Shown: piece by piece, positions 16,764 through 26,939 of the stretch
Layout: every line of letters starts with the position of its first letter
Numbering within the stretch: the first letter of the stretch is position 1
Source of the DNA: Saprospiraceae bacterium
GTDB lineage: Bacteria > Bacteroidota > Bacteroidia > Chitinophagales > Saprospiraceae
NCBI GenBank assembly: GCA_016787525.1
Contig: JAEUUP010000136.1
Span: forward strand, 166,338-230,337
Length of the DNA stretch: 64,000 nucleotides
Direction: 5' to 3'
Program-made: the position numbers and the translations under genes
Notes under the pieces: generated by a model
What the model was told of the DNA's origin: nothing
What the model saw: the letters and a program-made list of their open reading frames with translations, nothing else
Database searches by the model: none

Positions 16764-18419
16764 ATGGCGAACAACTCTCTTTTCAGACGTAAACCTCTCA
16801 GTAAAATCCTTCAAGAAGGCGGTGATGGCGCACACGGCGAAACAGGCGGCTTGGCAAAAACGCTCAAATTGCGCGATTTAGTCTCAATGGGCATTGCGGC
16901 GGTGATTGGCGCAGGCATTTTTTCGACTATCGGCTCGGCGGCATACAATGGTGGACCCGGCGTTGTGTTCCTTTTTGTCATTGCAGCGGTCACTTGTGGT
17001 TTCACGGCTCTTTGTTATGCCGAGTTTGCGTCACGTGTGCCTGTGGCGGGTAGCGCATACACGTATTCGTATGTCACCTTCGGTGAATTAGCGGCTTGGA
17101 TTATCGGTTGGGCTTTGATTTTGGAGTATGCCATTGGCAATATTGTGGTCGCTATATCGTGGTCGAGTTATTTCAACAATTTACTGAGGGGGTTAGGTAT
17201 TCACTTGCCTGAATGGATGGCAACGGATAGCGGAACTGCGCACGCCCTCTACAATACAGCCGTCAGCGAAGGCAAACCAACCGACGGCATGGCTTGGACG
17301 ACTGCACCGACTATTGGCGATTTCCACTTGATTTTTAATCTTCCCGCCTTTATCATCGTCGTTTTGGTGACTATGCTGGTTTATATCGGTATAAAAGAGA
17401 GTAAAAAATGGGCAAACGCAATGGTTGTTTTCAAATTAGCTGTATTGCTCATTGTGATTGTAGCGGGTTTTTTTTATGTCAAACCTGAAAATTGGAATCC
17501 GTTTTTACCCAATGGTTTCAAAGGCGTGATGATGGGTGTTTCGGCTGTTTTTTATGCCTATATCGGTTTCGATGCCATTTCCACTACGGCAGAAGAATGT
17601 GAGAATCCGCAAAGAGATTTGCCTCGTGGTATGATTTACGCCTTATTATTATGCACGGCTATTTATGTGCTGACGGCTTTGGTTATCACAGGTATGGTGA
17701 GCTATAAAGAGTTTTTAGGCGTTTCGGACCCATTGGCTTATGTTTTTGAGAAAACAGGCTTGACTCAACTCAATTACATCATTTCAATCAGTGCGGTTGT
17801 GGCAACCACCAGCGTTTTATTGGTTTTTCAAATCGGTCAACCACGTATTTGGATGACTATGAGTCGTGATGGGTTATTGCCCAAATCGTTTTCAAAAGTG
17901 CATCCTAAATTCCAAACACCGTCTTTTGCGACCATCGTTACAGGGATTTTGGTAGCTGTTCCTGCCTTGTTTATGGATGCGGCATTGATGACGGACTTGA
18001 CCAGTATCGGGACTCTATTCGCATTTGTCTTAGTTTGCGGTGGCGTTTTGCTGCTGCCTAACGAAGAAAAACAAGTTGGAAAGTTCAAATTGCCGTACAT
18101 CAATGGGCAGTTTTTGATTCCAGCCATCTTTATTGCGTTTCTCTATACTTTTCACGAGCGTATCATTTCTGCTTTTGCGAATATAGGTAATCAACCACAT
18201 CAAGAGTATTTATTACTCATTTTCTTAGGTATTGCCACTGTGATGACCATTTATACACTGTTAAAAAAATGGTCTTTTATTCCTGTCATGGGCGTTCTTT
18301 TTTGCACCTATTTGATGATTGAAATTCCTGTCAAATCGTGGTTTGTTTTCTTTGGTTGGATGGGCGTTGGATTATTGATTTATTTTACATATAGCTTGAA
18401 AAATAGTAAGTTGGCATAG
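16764..18419 (+). CDS. Amino acid permease (APC superfamily)
   Basis: The 551-residue membrane protein contains the APC helix-1 hallmark MGIAAVIGAGIFSTIGSAA (about residues 43-61), followed by some 12-14 hydrophobic segments, and GFDAISTTAEECENPQRDLPRGM, the conserved helix 6-loop block of cationic and related amino acid transporters. It should import amino acids by proton or exchange coupling across the inner membrane; the substrate is not predictable by eye. The 10-mer at 17182 encodes LLRGL in a periplasm/membrane loop. Confidence 0.92.
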   Translation: MANNSLFRRKPLSKILQEGGDGAHGETGGLAKTLKLRDLVSMGIAAVIGAGIFSTIGSAAYNGGPGVVFLFVIAAVTCGFTALCYAEFASRVPVAGSAYTYSYVTFGELAAWIIGWALILEYAIGNIVVAISWSSYFNNLLRGLGIHLPEWMATDSGTAHALYNTAVSEGKPTDGMAWTTAPTIGDFHLIFNLPAFIIVVLVTMLVYIGIKESKKWANAMVVFKLAVLLIVIVAGFFYVKPENWNPFLPNGFKGVMMGVSAVFYAYIGFDAISTTAEECENPQRDLPRGMIYALLLCTAIYVLTALVITGMVSYKEFLGVSDPLAYVFEKTGLTQLNYIISISAVVATTSVLLVFQIGQPRIWMTMSRDGLLPKSFSKVHPKFQTPSFATIVTGILVAVPALFMDAALMTDLTSIGTLFAFVLVCGGVLLLPNEEKQVGKFKLPYINGQFLIPAIFIAFLYTFHERIISAFANIGNQPHQEYLLLIFLGIATVMTIYTLLKKWSFIPVMGVLFCTYLMIEIPVKSWFVFFGWMGVGLLIYFTYSLKNSKLA

Positions 18420-18504
18420 AATTGATTTTTAATAGATTTTGATTTTCAATTAGTTAGATTCAATACCGTCGCAAACTTGGCTTATTAACTTAATTATTTT
18501 CAAC

Positions 18505-18759
18505 ATGAAAAATCACAACCTTTTTTTGGAAGAACTATTTAATATTGAGTCAGAAGAAGAGCGTTATCGCCGACTCAAGGAGTATATGTTGACTTTAAAT
18601 TTTGACGAGTTGATGGATTGGACAAAAAATCACTTCGCTCAACTCAATGCCTCATTGGATAAAGGTATTACAGCTGAAGAGCGAGAAAAATTGTTGACTC
18701 AATTTAGTAGATTTGACGAATTGCAAAGTATTCAGTCTTTAAAAAAGAAAGCAGCATAG
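18505..18759 (+). CDS. Small charged helical protein, unknown
   Basis: The 84-residue protein (MKNHNLFLEELFNIESEEERYRRL ... SLKKKAA) is rich in Glu, Lys and Leu and probably all-helical, with no signal peptide or cysteines. I do not recognise the family. The frame is intact, begins 85 bases after the permease gene and ends just before a strong terminator (18815-18850), which supports it as a gene. Confidence 0.65.
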   Translation: MKNHNLFLEELFNIESEEERYRRLKEYMLTLNFDELMDWTKNHFAQLNASLDKGITAEEREKLLTQFSRFDELQSIQSLKKKAA

Positions 18760-18814
18760 CTCTGTTTTAAATTTTGGAATTATTCTGCTGATATATATGT
18801 ATCCTTTTTCTTGT

Positions 18815-18850
18815 AAGTGCGGCTGTACTCAGTAAAGAGTACAGCCGCTT
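18815..18850 (+). terminator. Terminator after the 84-residue protein gene
   Basis: AAGTGCGGCTGTACTC pairs with GAGTACAGCCGCTT (one bulge) and is followed by TATTTTTT. A CCCCTCAGTA copy (18860-18869) comes right after the T run. Confidence 0.9.
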
Positions 18851-19053
18851 ATTTTTTACCCCCTCAGTAATTTTTAAATAAGAAACGCCAAAGCGATTTG
18901 TTCTGACCAATATCAAAGTTTTAACATAATTTTGACTTCAAATTGAATGACTTTTGAAAACTTTAACGTTTAAAAAGTATGGAGTTTTCTCAAAATCAAA
19001 TCTTTATGGGTAAACAACGATTATCTTAACATCAATTTTTAAAAACTAAAATT

Positions 19054-22000
19054 ATGGCATTACCGATTGCGCTCAAAAAAGGGTTGAAAATCACTGGTAT
19101 CACCTTAGCTGTTTTGTTAGCAGCAGCTATTGCAATTCCTTATTTTTTCAAAGATAAAATTCTCGTCAAAGTCAAAGAAGCGGTTAATAAAGAATTGAAT
19201 GCAAAAGTGGACTTCAAAGACGTAGATATTTCGATATTGCGTCATTTTCCCAAAGTTTCTGTACGTTTGGAAGGCCTCGACGTGAAAGGTGTGGGCGATT
19301 TTGACGGTGTGACGCTCATGCGTACTGAGGGGTTAGATTTGGCACTCAATTTTTGGTCTGTGTGGCGAGGTGGCAACCCCTATGAAGTCAATTCTATCTA
19401 TCTCGACAAGCCGTTTATCAATATTGTGGCTCTGAGCGATGGCTCTGCCAACTACAATATCACAAAACCCAAAGAAACAGCTTCCGAACCGACTGATTTT
19501 AAGCTCAGTTTGTCATCTTATGCCATCAAAAACGGGACAATCATCTACGACGACCGCGCAATGAATTTTTACATGGCTTTGCGCAATATGGATCACGAAG
19601 GCTCTGGCGAAATGACAGCCGATGTTTACGATTTAGATACAGAAACAGTAAGTGATTCGACAACAATGAGTTATGGCGGCATGACTTATTTGAGTAATGC
19701 GCATGTGGACTTGAAAACCATCGTCAATGCCGACATGAAAAATATGAAATTTACACTCAAAAAGACTGATGCTGCCATCAATGCCTTGAAACTCAATCTC
19801 GATGGTTGGACACAACTCAAAGGTGACGACATACTGATGGATATGACATTCAAAGCACCTTCAAACGATTTTAAAGACTTTTTCAGCATCATTCCTGCTG
19901 CTTACACCAAAGATTACAGCAATGTGAAAGCCACAGGTACTTTCAATTTCGACGGTTTTGTGAAAGGCACATACAATTCGGAAGCGAAACCGACCCCTCA
20001 GTATCCAGCCTTCAAAATCAATTTGGGCGTTCAAAACGGTACGTTTCAATATCCTTCATTGCCGATGGGTGGTTCGGACATCAATACAAACTTGACAGTG
20101 GCATTGCCCAATTCGGACTTCAATTCGTTGCAAGTGGATGTACCAAATTTCCATATCAAATTGGGTAACAACCCTTTCGATGCGGTTTTCAAATTGCGCA
20201 CACCTGTTTCTGACCCCGATGTAGATTTGAAAGCTAAAGGCACGATTAATTTGGGTGAATTGACAAAAGTGTTACCTATGGAAAGCGTGCAGAATATGAC
20301 AGGCATCATCAATGCAGATGTGGCAATCAAAACTTTGATGTCGTATATTGACAAAAAACAGTATGAAAAAGTCAATATGAACGGTATTCTGGGTATCAAT
20401 GGCATGAATGTACAAGCCAAAGGCTACCCCTCAGTATTGATTAATAATTTGGCGATGAAATTTACGCCCAACTCTGTGAACGTGGACAATTTTACCGCAC
20501 AATTGGGCAAATCTGACCTCCAAGCATCGGGCAATATTGACAATATCTTGGCTTTCTTTTCGACAACAAAAACCATGACTGGCAATGTGAAATTTGCTTC
20601 CAATGTGTTTGATGCCAACGAATGGTTGACATCGTCGTCGTCGTCAACTGCTACAAGCACCCCCTCAGTAAAAACGGCTCCAGTTGATAAAGCCGAACGC
20701 CCATTTGACCGTTTTGATTTCACTGTTGATGGTCGAATCAACAAGTTATTGTACGAAAAATATGATATACAAAACTCAGCAGCATCGGGACATTTTACGC
20801 CCAATAAGTTTGTTATAAACAATTTTACGACAAAAATTGGCAATACTGACGTAGGAGGCAATGGTACTTTACTCGGCGTATTTGATTGGATGTTTGAAGA
20901 TAAACTTTTAGGCGGCAACCTCAATTTGACTTCAAACATGATGGATTTGAACCAATTTATGACTGATACTCCAGCTCCAGCTTCGGCTCAAACAGTTAAT
21001 ACTGCAACCGAGCCATTTCTGATTCCCAAAAACTTGGATGTGACCATCAATGCAAAAATGAACCGTGTTTTATATACCAACATGGACTTATCGAACCTCA
21101 CAGGTAAACTCGTAGTTGCTAATGAAGAGGTGAAAATCGAAGATGCCAGTGCCAATGCTTTTGGGGGACGTATCAATATTAAAGGTGGTTACAATACACA
21201 AAACCCTGAAAAGCCGACTTTTAAATTGGCTTACGATATGAAAGGCATTGATTTCAAACAGTCGTTCAATACTTTTAATACGTTTCAGAAATTAGCACCT
21301 ATTGGTCAATATCTAACTGGCAAATTCAACACCAATTTAGAAATGGGTGGTGAATTGGGTAAGGACTTGATGCCGAATTTCAGCACCTTAAACGCTGCTG
21401 GCTTTTTGCAAACTCTACAAGGCTTTATCAGTGGTTTGAAACCACTTGACGAAATTGCTAATAAGTTGAATATCAGTGAATTAAAGAACCTTGATGTCAA
21501 AGAAACCAAAAACTGGTTTGAAATTCAAAATGGCAGCGTGAAATTGAATGAGTTTGATAAAACCATCAAAGACATCAAATTGACCATTGGCGGTACGCAT
21601 AGTTTGACCAATGAAATGAATTACACCATCAAAACACGTGTGCCACGTAAACGCTTAGAATCGAATGCAGCAGGAGCAGCGGCAAGCGCAGCTTATACCG
21701 AAATATTGTCGCAAGCCTCAAAATATGGTCTTAACATTAAAAATTCTGAATTTGTCAATGTTTTGTTCACAGTCACAGGTTCAATGTTGCAGCCAAAAGT
21801 AGCGATGAAAGTTATGTCAGGTGATGGTCAAGCCACTTTGGAAGATGCCGCCAAAGGCGTTGTCAATTCTGCTGTTGACAAAGCTAAAGACTCCATCACG
21901 ATACGAGCGAACGAAGAGCTGGATAAAGCTAAAACCAAAGCCAAAGAAATTGCCGACAAAGCTGCCGACTCTGCTCGCAATGTCGTCAACCGTCAAGTGG

Positions 22001-22209
22001 AAGAAGCCAAAGCCAAAGCCGTGGAAGAAGCTAAAAAACGAGCAGGTGAAGCCGTGGGTGGCAAAGCAGGAGAGGTGATTGATAAAGGTTTGGATAAAAT
22101 CAATGCCAACGAAAAGGTGAAGCAACAAACCGATAAGTTGAAAGACAAATTGGATAAATTTGACCCTTTCAAGAAGAAACCTGTTAAAAAAGACTCGACA
22201 GGGAACTAA
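19054..22209 (+). CDS. AsmA-like large envelope protein
   Basis: The 1051-residue protein starts with a short basic segment and one transmembrane anchor (LKITGITLAVLLAAAIAIPYFF). VKEAVNKELNAKVDFKDVDISILRHFPKVSVRLEGLDVKG then matches the AsmA N-terminal domain; long beta-rich stretches follow, and a C-terminal AsmA-like block (LNLDVKETKNWFEIQNGSVKL...TLGGTHSL-like). AsmA-like proteins are thought to form bridge-like grooves for lipid movement between membranes; this is family knowledge, not proven here. The last 120 residues are Lys/Ala/Glu-rich helix. Four 10-mers fall inside (19323 TEG, 19994 PQY, 20427 and 20661 PSV). Confidence 0.85.
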   Translation: MALPIALKKGLKITGITLAVLLAAAIAIPYFFKDKILVKVKEAVNKELNAKVDFKDVDISILRHFPKVSVRLEGLDVKGVGDFDGVTLMRTEGLDLALNFWSVWRGGNPYEVNSIYLDKPFINIVALSDGSANYNITKPKETASEPTDFKLSLSSYAIKNGTIIYDDRAMNFYMALRNMDHEGSGEMTADVYDLDTETVSDSTTMSYGGMTYLSNAHVDLKTIVNADMKNMKFTLKKTDAAINALKLNLDGWTQLKGDDILMDMTFKAPSNDFKDFFSIIPAAYTKDYSNVKATGTFNFDGFVKGTYNSEAKPTPQYPAFKINLGVQNGTFQYPSLPMGGSDINTNLTVALPNSDFNSLQVDVPNFHIKLGNNPFDAVFKLRTPVSDPDVDLKAKGTINLGELTKVLPMESVQNMTGIINADVAIKTLMSYIDKKQYEKVNMNGILGINGMNVQAKGYPSVLINNLAMKFTPNSVNVDNFTAQLGKSDLQASGNIDNILAFFSTTKTMTGNVKFASNVFDANEWLTSSSSSTATSTPSVKTAPVDKAERPFDRFDFTVDGRINKLLYEKYDIQNSAASGHFTPNKFVINNFTTKIGNTDVGGNGTLLGVFDWMFEDKLLGGNLNLTSNMMDLNQFMTDTPAPASAQTVNTATEPFLIPKNLDVTINAKMNRVLYTNMDLSNLTGKLVVANEEVKIEDASANAFGGRINIKGGYNTQNPEKPTFKLAYDMKGIDFKQSFNTFNTFQKLAPIGQYLTGKFNTNLEMGGELGKDLMPNFSTLNAAGFLQTLQGFISGLKPLDEIANKLNISELKNLDVKETKNWFEIQNGSVKLNEFDKTIKDIKLTIGGTHSLTNEMNYTIKTRVPRKRLESNAAGAAASAAYTEILSQASKYGLNIKNSEFVNVLFTVTGSMLQPKVAMKVMSGDGQATLEDAAKGVVNSAVDKAKDSITIRANEELDKAKTKAKEIADKAADSARNVVNRQVEEAKAKAVEEAKKRAGEAVGGKAGEVIDKGLDKINANEKVKQQTDKLKDKLDKFDPFKKKPVKKDSTGN

Positions 22210-22219
22210 TTATAAAAAC

Positions 22220-22252
22220 AACGGCGGAGAAGTTCCCAACTTCTCCGCCGTT
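22220..22252. terminator. Palindromic terminator of the CGGAGAAGTT family
   Basis: AACGGCGGAGAAGTT pairs perfectly with AACTTCTCCGCCGTT around CCC, then a T-rich tail. It lies between the AsmA-like gene and convergent ychF. Almost the same palindrome is found inside mutS (62752-62784) and, degenerate, after mutS (63809-63841). Confidence 0.85.
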
Positions 22253-22262
22253 TATATTTTCA

Positions 22263-23363
22263 TTAAACATTGAACAAAAAGTGCATTACATCGCCATCTT
22301 TCACCACATACTCTTTACCCTCAGAGCGCAATTTGCCCGCATCGCGTGCCTGTTTTTCACCGCCTAAAGTAATATAATCGTCATAAGCAATCGTTTCTGC
22401 ACGAATAAAACCCCGTTCAAAATCTGAGTGAATGACACCCGCCGCCTGCGGAGCTGTCCAACCACGACCAATTGTCCAAGCACGTACTTCTTTAACACCT
22501 GCCGTAAAATAAGTAATCAAATTCAAAATATGGTAGCAAGAGCGAATCACTTTGTTCACGCCCGCTTCGTCCAAACCCATCGCCTCGATGTATTCGTCAC
22601 GTTCTTCTTTGGTTTCCAATTCTGAAATTTCTGCTTCAATTTGGGCAGAAATTAAGATAACTTCTGCTTTTTCATCAGCTACGGCTTGTTTGAACGCTTC
22701 AGTCAGAGCATTGCCCGTCGAAACAGCTCCTTCATCCACATTGCACACATACAAAATCGGTTTAGCTGTCAATAAAAACATCTCGTCAATCACCGCCTTA
22801 TCTTCAGCATGGTCTGTTTTGAATGTGCGAGCAGGTTCACCATTGTACAAATGGTCATATACTTTTTGGCAAATATCAATTGCACCCAAAGCTGATTTAT
22901 CGCCACCTTTCGTACTTTTTTTGTAACGGTCAAGACGTTTCTCAACTGTTTCTAAATCCTTTAAAATCAATTCATTATCAATGATTGATTTGTCGCGCAC
23001 AGGGTCAACCGAACCTTCAACGTGAACAATATTATCGTCCTCAAAACAGCGCACGACATAAACAATGGCGTTCACTTCGCGAATATTTGCTAAAAACTGA
23101 TTGCCCAAACCTTCACCTTTCGATGCTCCTTTGATGAGTCCAGCGATGTCCACAATTTCTACTGTTGTGGGCAAAATGCGCTGTGGCACAACGATTTCTG
23201 CCAATTTATCGAGCCGAGCATCAGGCACCGTAATCATACCCACATTTGGGTCTTTGGTTGCAAATGGATAATTGGCTGCCAATGCCTTTGCAGAGGTCAG
23301 CGCATTAAAAAGGGTAGATTTTCCGACATTGGGCAAGCCAACGATGCCACATTTCAAAGCCAT
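22263..23363 (-). CDS. ychF: Redox-regulated ATPase YchF (Obg-family)
   Basis: The 366-residue protein begins [25 protein letters not shown] with the P-loop GLPNVGKS (9-16), followed by [30 protein letters not shown] (G3/switch region), NVDE and the C-terminal TGS-like block [42 protein letters not shown]. YchF prefers ATP and binds ribosomes. Length is standard. The promoter element is CAAAGGTA at 23403-23410. Confidence 0.97.
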   Translation of the reverse strand: [366 protein letters not shown]

Positions 23364-23402
23364 ATTTGAAAATTATTGAATGATAAATTATGAAAAGCGG
23401 CG

Positions 23403-23410
23403 CAAAGGTA
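23403..23410 (-). promoter_or_regulatory. -7 promoter element for ychF
   Basis: TACCTTTG on the minus strand, followed by GCG-type start region; 40 bases upstream of the ychF start codon. Confidence 0.65.
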
Positions 23411-23538
23411 CACTTTTGTCTTAAAAAAAAGAAGATGAGCGCAAACTCTACGAGAGTTTAATATATTTAGGCTTGTTTTTGAGAAAACAAACCACCCCCT
23501 CAGTACGTTTTAAGATTTTATCAATAAAACTTCAAATC

Positions 23539-25533
23539 ATGCGTCTTTTTGTCTATTCAATTGCTTTATTTTCAATTCTTTGTGTCGCTAACACGGCTTG
23601 TACTTACACCATAAAAGTCAAAGACAGTAAAACGGCTTTTGACTTAAAGCAATACGCCACTGCGGCTAATTTAGGTCAAAAAGAAATCGTAAAAGCCAAA
23701 ACCAAATTGGAAAAAGCCAAAATCGCATGGCTTATCGCTGAATCCTATCGCGAAATGCACAACGACACCAAGGCACAAACTTGGTACAAAATGGCTTATG
23801 ACAACAATGGCAATGTAGATGCTTTGCGCGAATACACGTATTGCCTCAAACGGTCTGAAAACTACAAAGAAGCTGCTGAAGCTTTCAAAAATTTGGGTAT
23901 CGAAATCGGCTCACCTTACGAATATCGTCGTGAAATCACAGCTTGCAACGTGTCACAAGGCTGGATTGATGACATAAAATACTCAGGTTTTACGGTCGAA
24001 GCTGCCAATTTCAACACACCTGCTGCCGACTATGCCCCCTCAGTATGGAGCGATGGAAAGGTGGTTTTCACAAGCGACCGCACGAATGCGACTGGAGATG
24101 GACTCTATGCTTGGTCAGGCAATAAGTTTTCAGACCTTTTTATTGCAGAAAATAACAGTACAAAAAACTTTGACAATCAATTGAATACAAAAGACAATGA
24201 GGCAACGGCTACTTTTACTGCGAAAGGCGATGAAATGTATTTTGTGAAATCGGGTGAAGACACGACGATTCGTTTTTCAAAAATCTTTTATTCAAAAAAA
24301 ATAAGTGGCACTTGGACAACACCCGAAGTGCTGCCTTTTTGCAAAGAACGTGTTCGCTATTCGACCCCCTCAGTATCCGCCGATGGCAAGACCCTGATTT
24401 TTGCTTCCAACGACCCCGAAGGTTGGGGTGGTTTTGACCTTTACGAATGCCGTATGACAGCTGATGGTTTTGTTGAACCTAAACTCATGGGGCGTACTTT
24501 GAACACCATTGGCAACGAAGCCTATCCGTATCTGGACGGCGACACACTCTATTTTGCCTCTGATTACCATACAGGTATGGGGGGCTACGATATTTTTAAG
24601 ACCTACAAATTGCGCGATGGTTCTTGGGTGAGTCCCTTTAATATGAAACCTCCAATCAATTCGGGCGCAGACGATTTCGGGTTTGTTATTGATAATCAAT
24701 CTCTTAAAAAAGAAGGTGTTTTTCAACAAGGCTATTTGGCATCGAATAGAGTAGGGGGCAAGGGCAACGACGATATTTATCGTTTTGAACGCCGCACGCC
24801 GCCGCCACGTCCCGTGGTGGTGACTCCTGAAAAGCCCAAAGAACCCGCAAAAATCGTTTACAAAAACACGCTTGATGTGATAGTTTTGGAAAAAGTATTT
24901 CAAATTTCAGACAATCCCAACTCAAAAGTTTTAGGTCGGAAACCTTTGACAGACTCTAAAATTACCATCAATTTGAACGGTAAAAAGCGTGAATTGACTG
25001 TTAATACTGAGGGGGTCGCTTCACTTGATTTGGAAGACAATGCGGACTATACTTTCACGGCATCACACGAGGGTTACTTGAATAATTCGGCAAAATTTAG
25101 TTCAAAAGGCTTGGGAAAAGACCCTGCGAATCCTATTCAAAAGTTTGAAATCGAGGTTGTGTTGGACAAAATTTACAAAAACAAAGAAATTACACTCGAT
25201 AATATTTACTACAACTACGACAAATGGGATATTCGTTCCGATGCCGAACCCACTTTGATAAAATTAGCTGAAACTTTGGCAGAAAATCCGACCATTAAAA
25301 TACAATTGTCGAGTCATACAGACTGTCGTGGTAAGGACGACTACAATGCTAATCTGAGTCAAAAACGCGCAGAATCCGCCGTTAACTTCTTGATTTCCAA
25401 AGGTATAGCTGCCGAGCGGTTGATCGCTAAAGGCTATGGTGAATCACAACCTGCCGTTGTCTGTGACTGCGCCAAATGTACGGAAGACCAACATCAAGCC
25501 AATCGCCGCACGACATTCAAAGTATTGGAATAA
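23539..25533 (+). CDS. PorE-like protein: TPR, beta-propeller (PD40), regulatory-like fold, OmpA domain
   Basis: The start at 23539 gives a signal sequence (MRLFVYSIALFSILCVANTAC); the in-frame ATG at 23473 would add 22 residues, including a 10-mer copy, before it. A TPR-like region (about 25-135) is followed by PD40-type blades (about 165-440; PSVWSDGKVVFTSDR, PSVSADGKTLIFASNDPEGWGGFDLYEC, YFASDYHTGMGGYDIFKT), a carboxypeptidase-regulatory-like fold (about 465-535) and OmpA_C (about 550-664; YYNYDKWDIRSDAEP, SHTDCRGKDDYN). This order matches PorE of the T9SS, which anchors the machinery to peptidoglycan; other envelope proteins share it, so identity is inferred. The 10-mers at 24036, 24366 and 25005 encode PSV, PSV and TEG. 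Confidence 0.75.
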   Translation: MRLFVYSIALFSILCVANTACTYTIKVKDSKTAFDLKQYATAANLGQKEIVKAKTKLEKAKIAWLIAESYREMHNDTKAQTWYKMAYDNNGNVDALREYTYCLKRSENYKEAAEAFKNLGIEIGSPYEYRREITACNVSQGWIDDIKYSGFTVEAANFNTPAADYAPSVWSDGKVVFTSDRTNATGDGLYAWSGNKFSDLFIAENNSTKNFDNQLNTKDNEATATFTAKGDEMYFVKSGEDTTIRFSKIFYSKKISGTWTTPEVLPFCKERVRYSTPSVSADGKTLIFASNDPEGWGGFDLYECRMTADGFVEPKLMGRTLNTIGNEAYPYLDGDTLYFASDYHTGMGGYDIFKTYKLRDGSWVSPFNMKPPINSGADDFGFVIDNQSLKKEGVFQQGYLASNRVGGKGNDDIYRFERRTPPPRPVVVTPEKPKEPAKIVYKNTLDVIVLEKVFQISDNPNSKVLGRKPLTDSKITINLNGKKRELTVNTEGVASLDLEDNADYTFTASHEGYLNNSAKFSSKGLGKDPANPIQKFEIEVVLDKIYKNKEITLDNIYYNYDKWDIRSDAEPTLIKLAETLAENPTIKIQLSSHTDCRGKDDYNANLSQKRAESAVNFLISKGIAAERLIAKGYGESQPAVVCDCAKCTEDQHQANRRTTFKVLE

Positions 25534-25560
25534 TGTTATCTTTTAGTGATTTTGAACTCC

Positions 25561-25594
25561 AATTGTAGGAAGATTCCGAAATCTTCCTACAATT
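25561..25594. terminator. Bidirectional terminator between convergent genes
   Basis: AATTGTAGGAAGATT pairs perfectly with AATCTTCCTACAATT. It separates the PorE-like gene from the serine hydrolase gene. Confidence 0.9.
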
Positions 25595-25614
25595 TTTCTT
25601 TATTGCATGGCCTC

Positions 25615-26886
25615 TTATTTATCATAAGTCAATACAAATTTCGACAAATTAGGCTTGATTTTACGCTTTCTTTTCACCTCATATTCATAAATTGTTTTAC
25701 CCAAATTTGCCATAAAAGGGAAACCAATATTGTCATAATCGTACTTGTCATCATTAAAAATGCCATCAGAATTGCAATAAATGACGGCTGTCAGCATAAA
25801 TTCTACCTTTTTTTCAAAATCTACGATATAAGCGTTGTCAATCAAAAAACCATAAGCATCACCCACTTTGTTGAAAATGCGCATTGTTGAAGGCATCGGC
25901 TTTTTAGAATCACCAAACATAAAAAATTTGCAATAACTATCGTATAAAGAAGTGTCTTTGGCGTAGGGAGGACTAAGCGTTTCGGTGGGCAATTGCGACA
26001 TATATTTGTACAAAAATGTATAATCGTCTTTTGTCAAATCAAAACGCTGCTCAGGCGCGACGCTTTCTGGAAAAAGTACCCCCCTCAGTATAGCCTGTTG
26101 ATTTTCAATGGAAAAGTAGTTTTTGTAAGTAAAATCAAAACCTTCTTCCACCAATTTGTCGCCCCGCATATAACCTTTTCCCAATTTTATAGGTGATTTT
26201 GGTTCATAGGTTTTAGGATTTATGAGCATCGGTTGGCGATAGACATCGCTCAATGTCAATTCATCACCCACCGATTTATTTCTAAAAATAATGGGGTTCG
26301 ACCGCCGATTTTGTTCTCTCGACATAGGTGTTTGAAGGCGATGCACAATGCGTAGGTCTTTGTAGCCTTTTTTATAAAGTGTTTCATTAAATGCCTCTTG
26401 CCCGACAAACTCATACAAACGATTGAAGGCATCGTTATCACTGACGACTAAGATTTTTTTGATATAATGCTCAATGGTCGGCAAACCGCCATTTTCAAGA
26501 TTCGACTCATCCTTTGTTTGTCGAATCTGACCATCAAAAGCTGAATCGGAAAGCATCCAAGTTTTACGTGTCAAGCCATTGATTTTCAGTTGATTAAGTT
26601 TTTCTAATGCCAACAAACAAGCAGGAAATTTGACCGTCGAAGCAGGGTAGAAGTATTCGTCTTTGTTGAGCCGATAAGCATAACTTTTGAAATGGGGGAC
26701 ATTATTTTTATCGCGGTCAATCTGAGTATAAAGAATTTGAACCCGATATTTTGATGACTCCTCCAATATTTTCCCGAATAGTTCAGACTTTTTTTGCAAA
26801 ATATTGAGCAATAACTTGTCGGTTTTCTCCTGTCCGAAAACAGTAGTTGTCAAAAAAAGAAAAGCTAAAAAAGACAATTTTTTCAT
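25615..26886 (-). CDS. Exported serine hydrolase, class A beta-lactamase-like fold
   Basis: The 423-residue protein has a signal peptide (MKKLSFLAFLFLTTTVFGQ), an SxxK active-site motif S83-T84-V85-K86 in YPASTVKFPACLLALEKL, and an SDN triad at about 149-151 in KILVVSDNDAFNRLYEFVG. The third beta-lactamase box (KTG) is not clear; FNKVGDAYG is the closest match. It is longer than true class A enzymes, so it is more likely a peptidoglycan- or peptide-acting serine hydrolase than a resistance enzyme. It is divergent from the DUF4846 gene with 53 bases between the starts. The 10-mer at 26081 (six Cs) encodes ILRGV. Confidence 0.8.
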   Translation of the reverse strand: MKKLSFLAFLFLTTTVFGQEKTDKLLLNILQKKSELFGKILEESSKYRVQILYTQIDRDKNNVPHFKSYAYRLNKDEYFYPASTVKFPACLLALEKLNQLKINGLTRKTWMLSDSAFDGQIRQTKDESNLENGGLPTIEHYIKKILVVSDNDAFNRLYEFVGQEAFNETLYKKGYKDLRIVHRLQTPMSREQNRRSNPIIFRNKSVGDELTLSDVYRQPMLINPKTYEPKSPIKLGKGYMRGDKLVEEGFDFTYKNYFSIENQQAILRGVLFPESVAPEQRFDLTKDDYTFLYKYMSQLPTETLSPPYAKDTSLYDSYCKFFMFGDSKKPMPSTMRIFNKVGDAYGFLIDNAYIVDFEKKVEFMLTAVIYCNSDGIFNDDKYDYDNIGFPFMANLGKTIYEYEVKRKRKIKPNLSKFVLTYDK

Positions 26887-26939
26887 TCTAATTAGAGTTT
26901 GGTTAGAAAATCAAAACAAAGTAAAAAAATTATGGAAAC

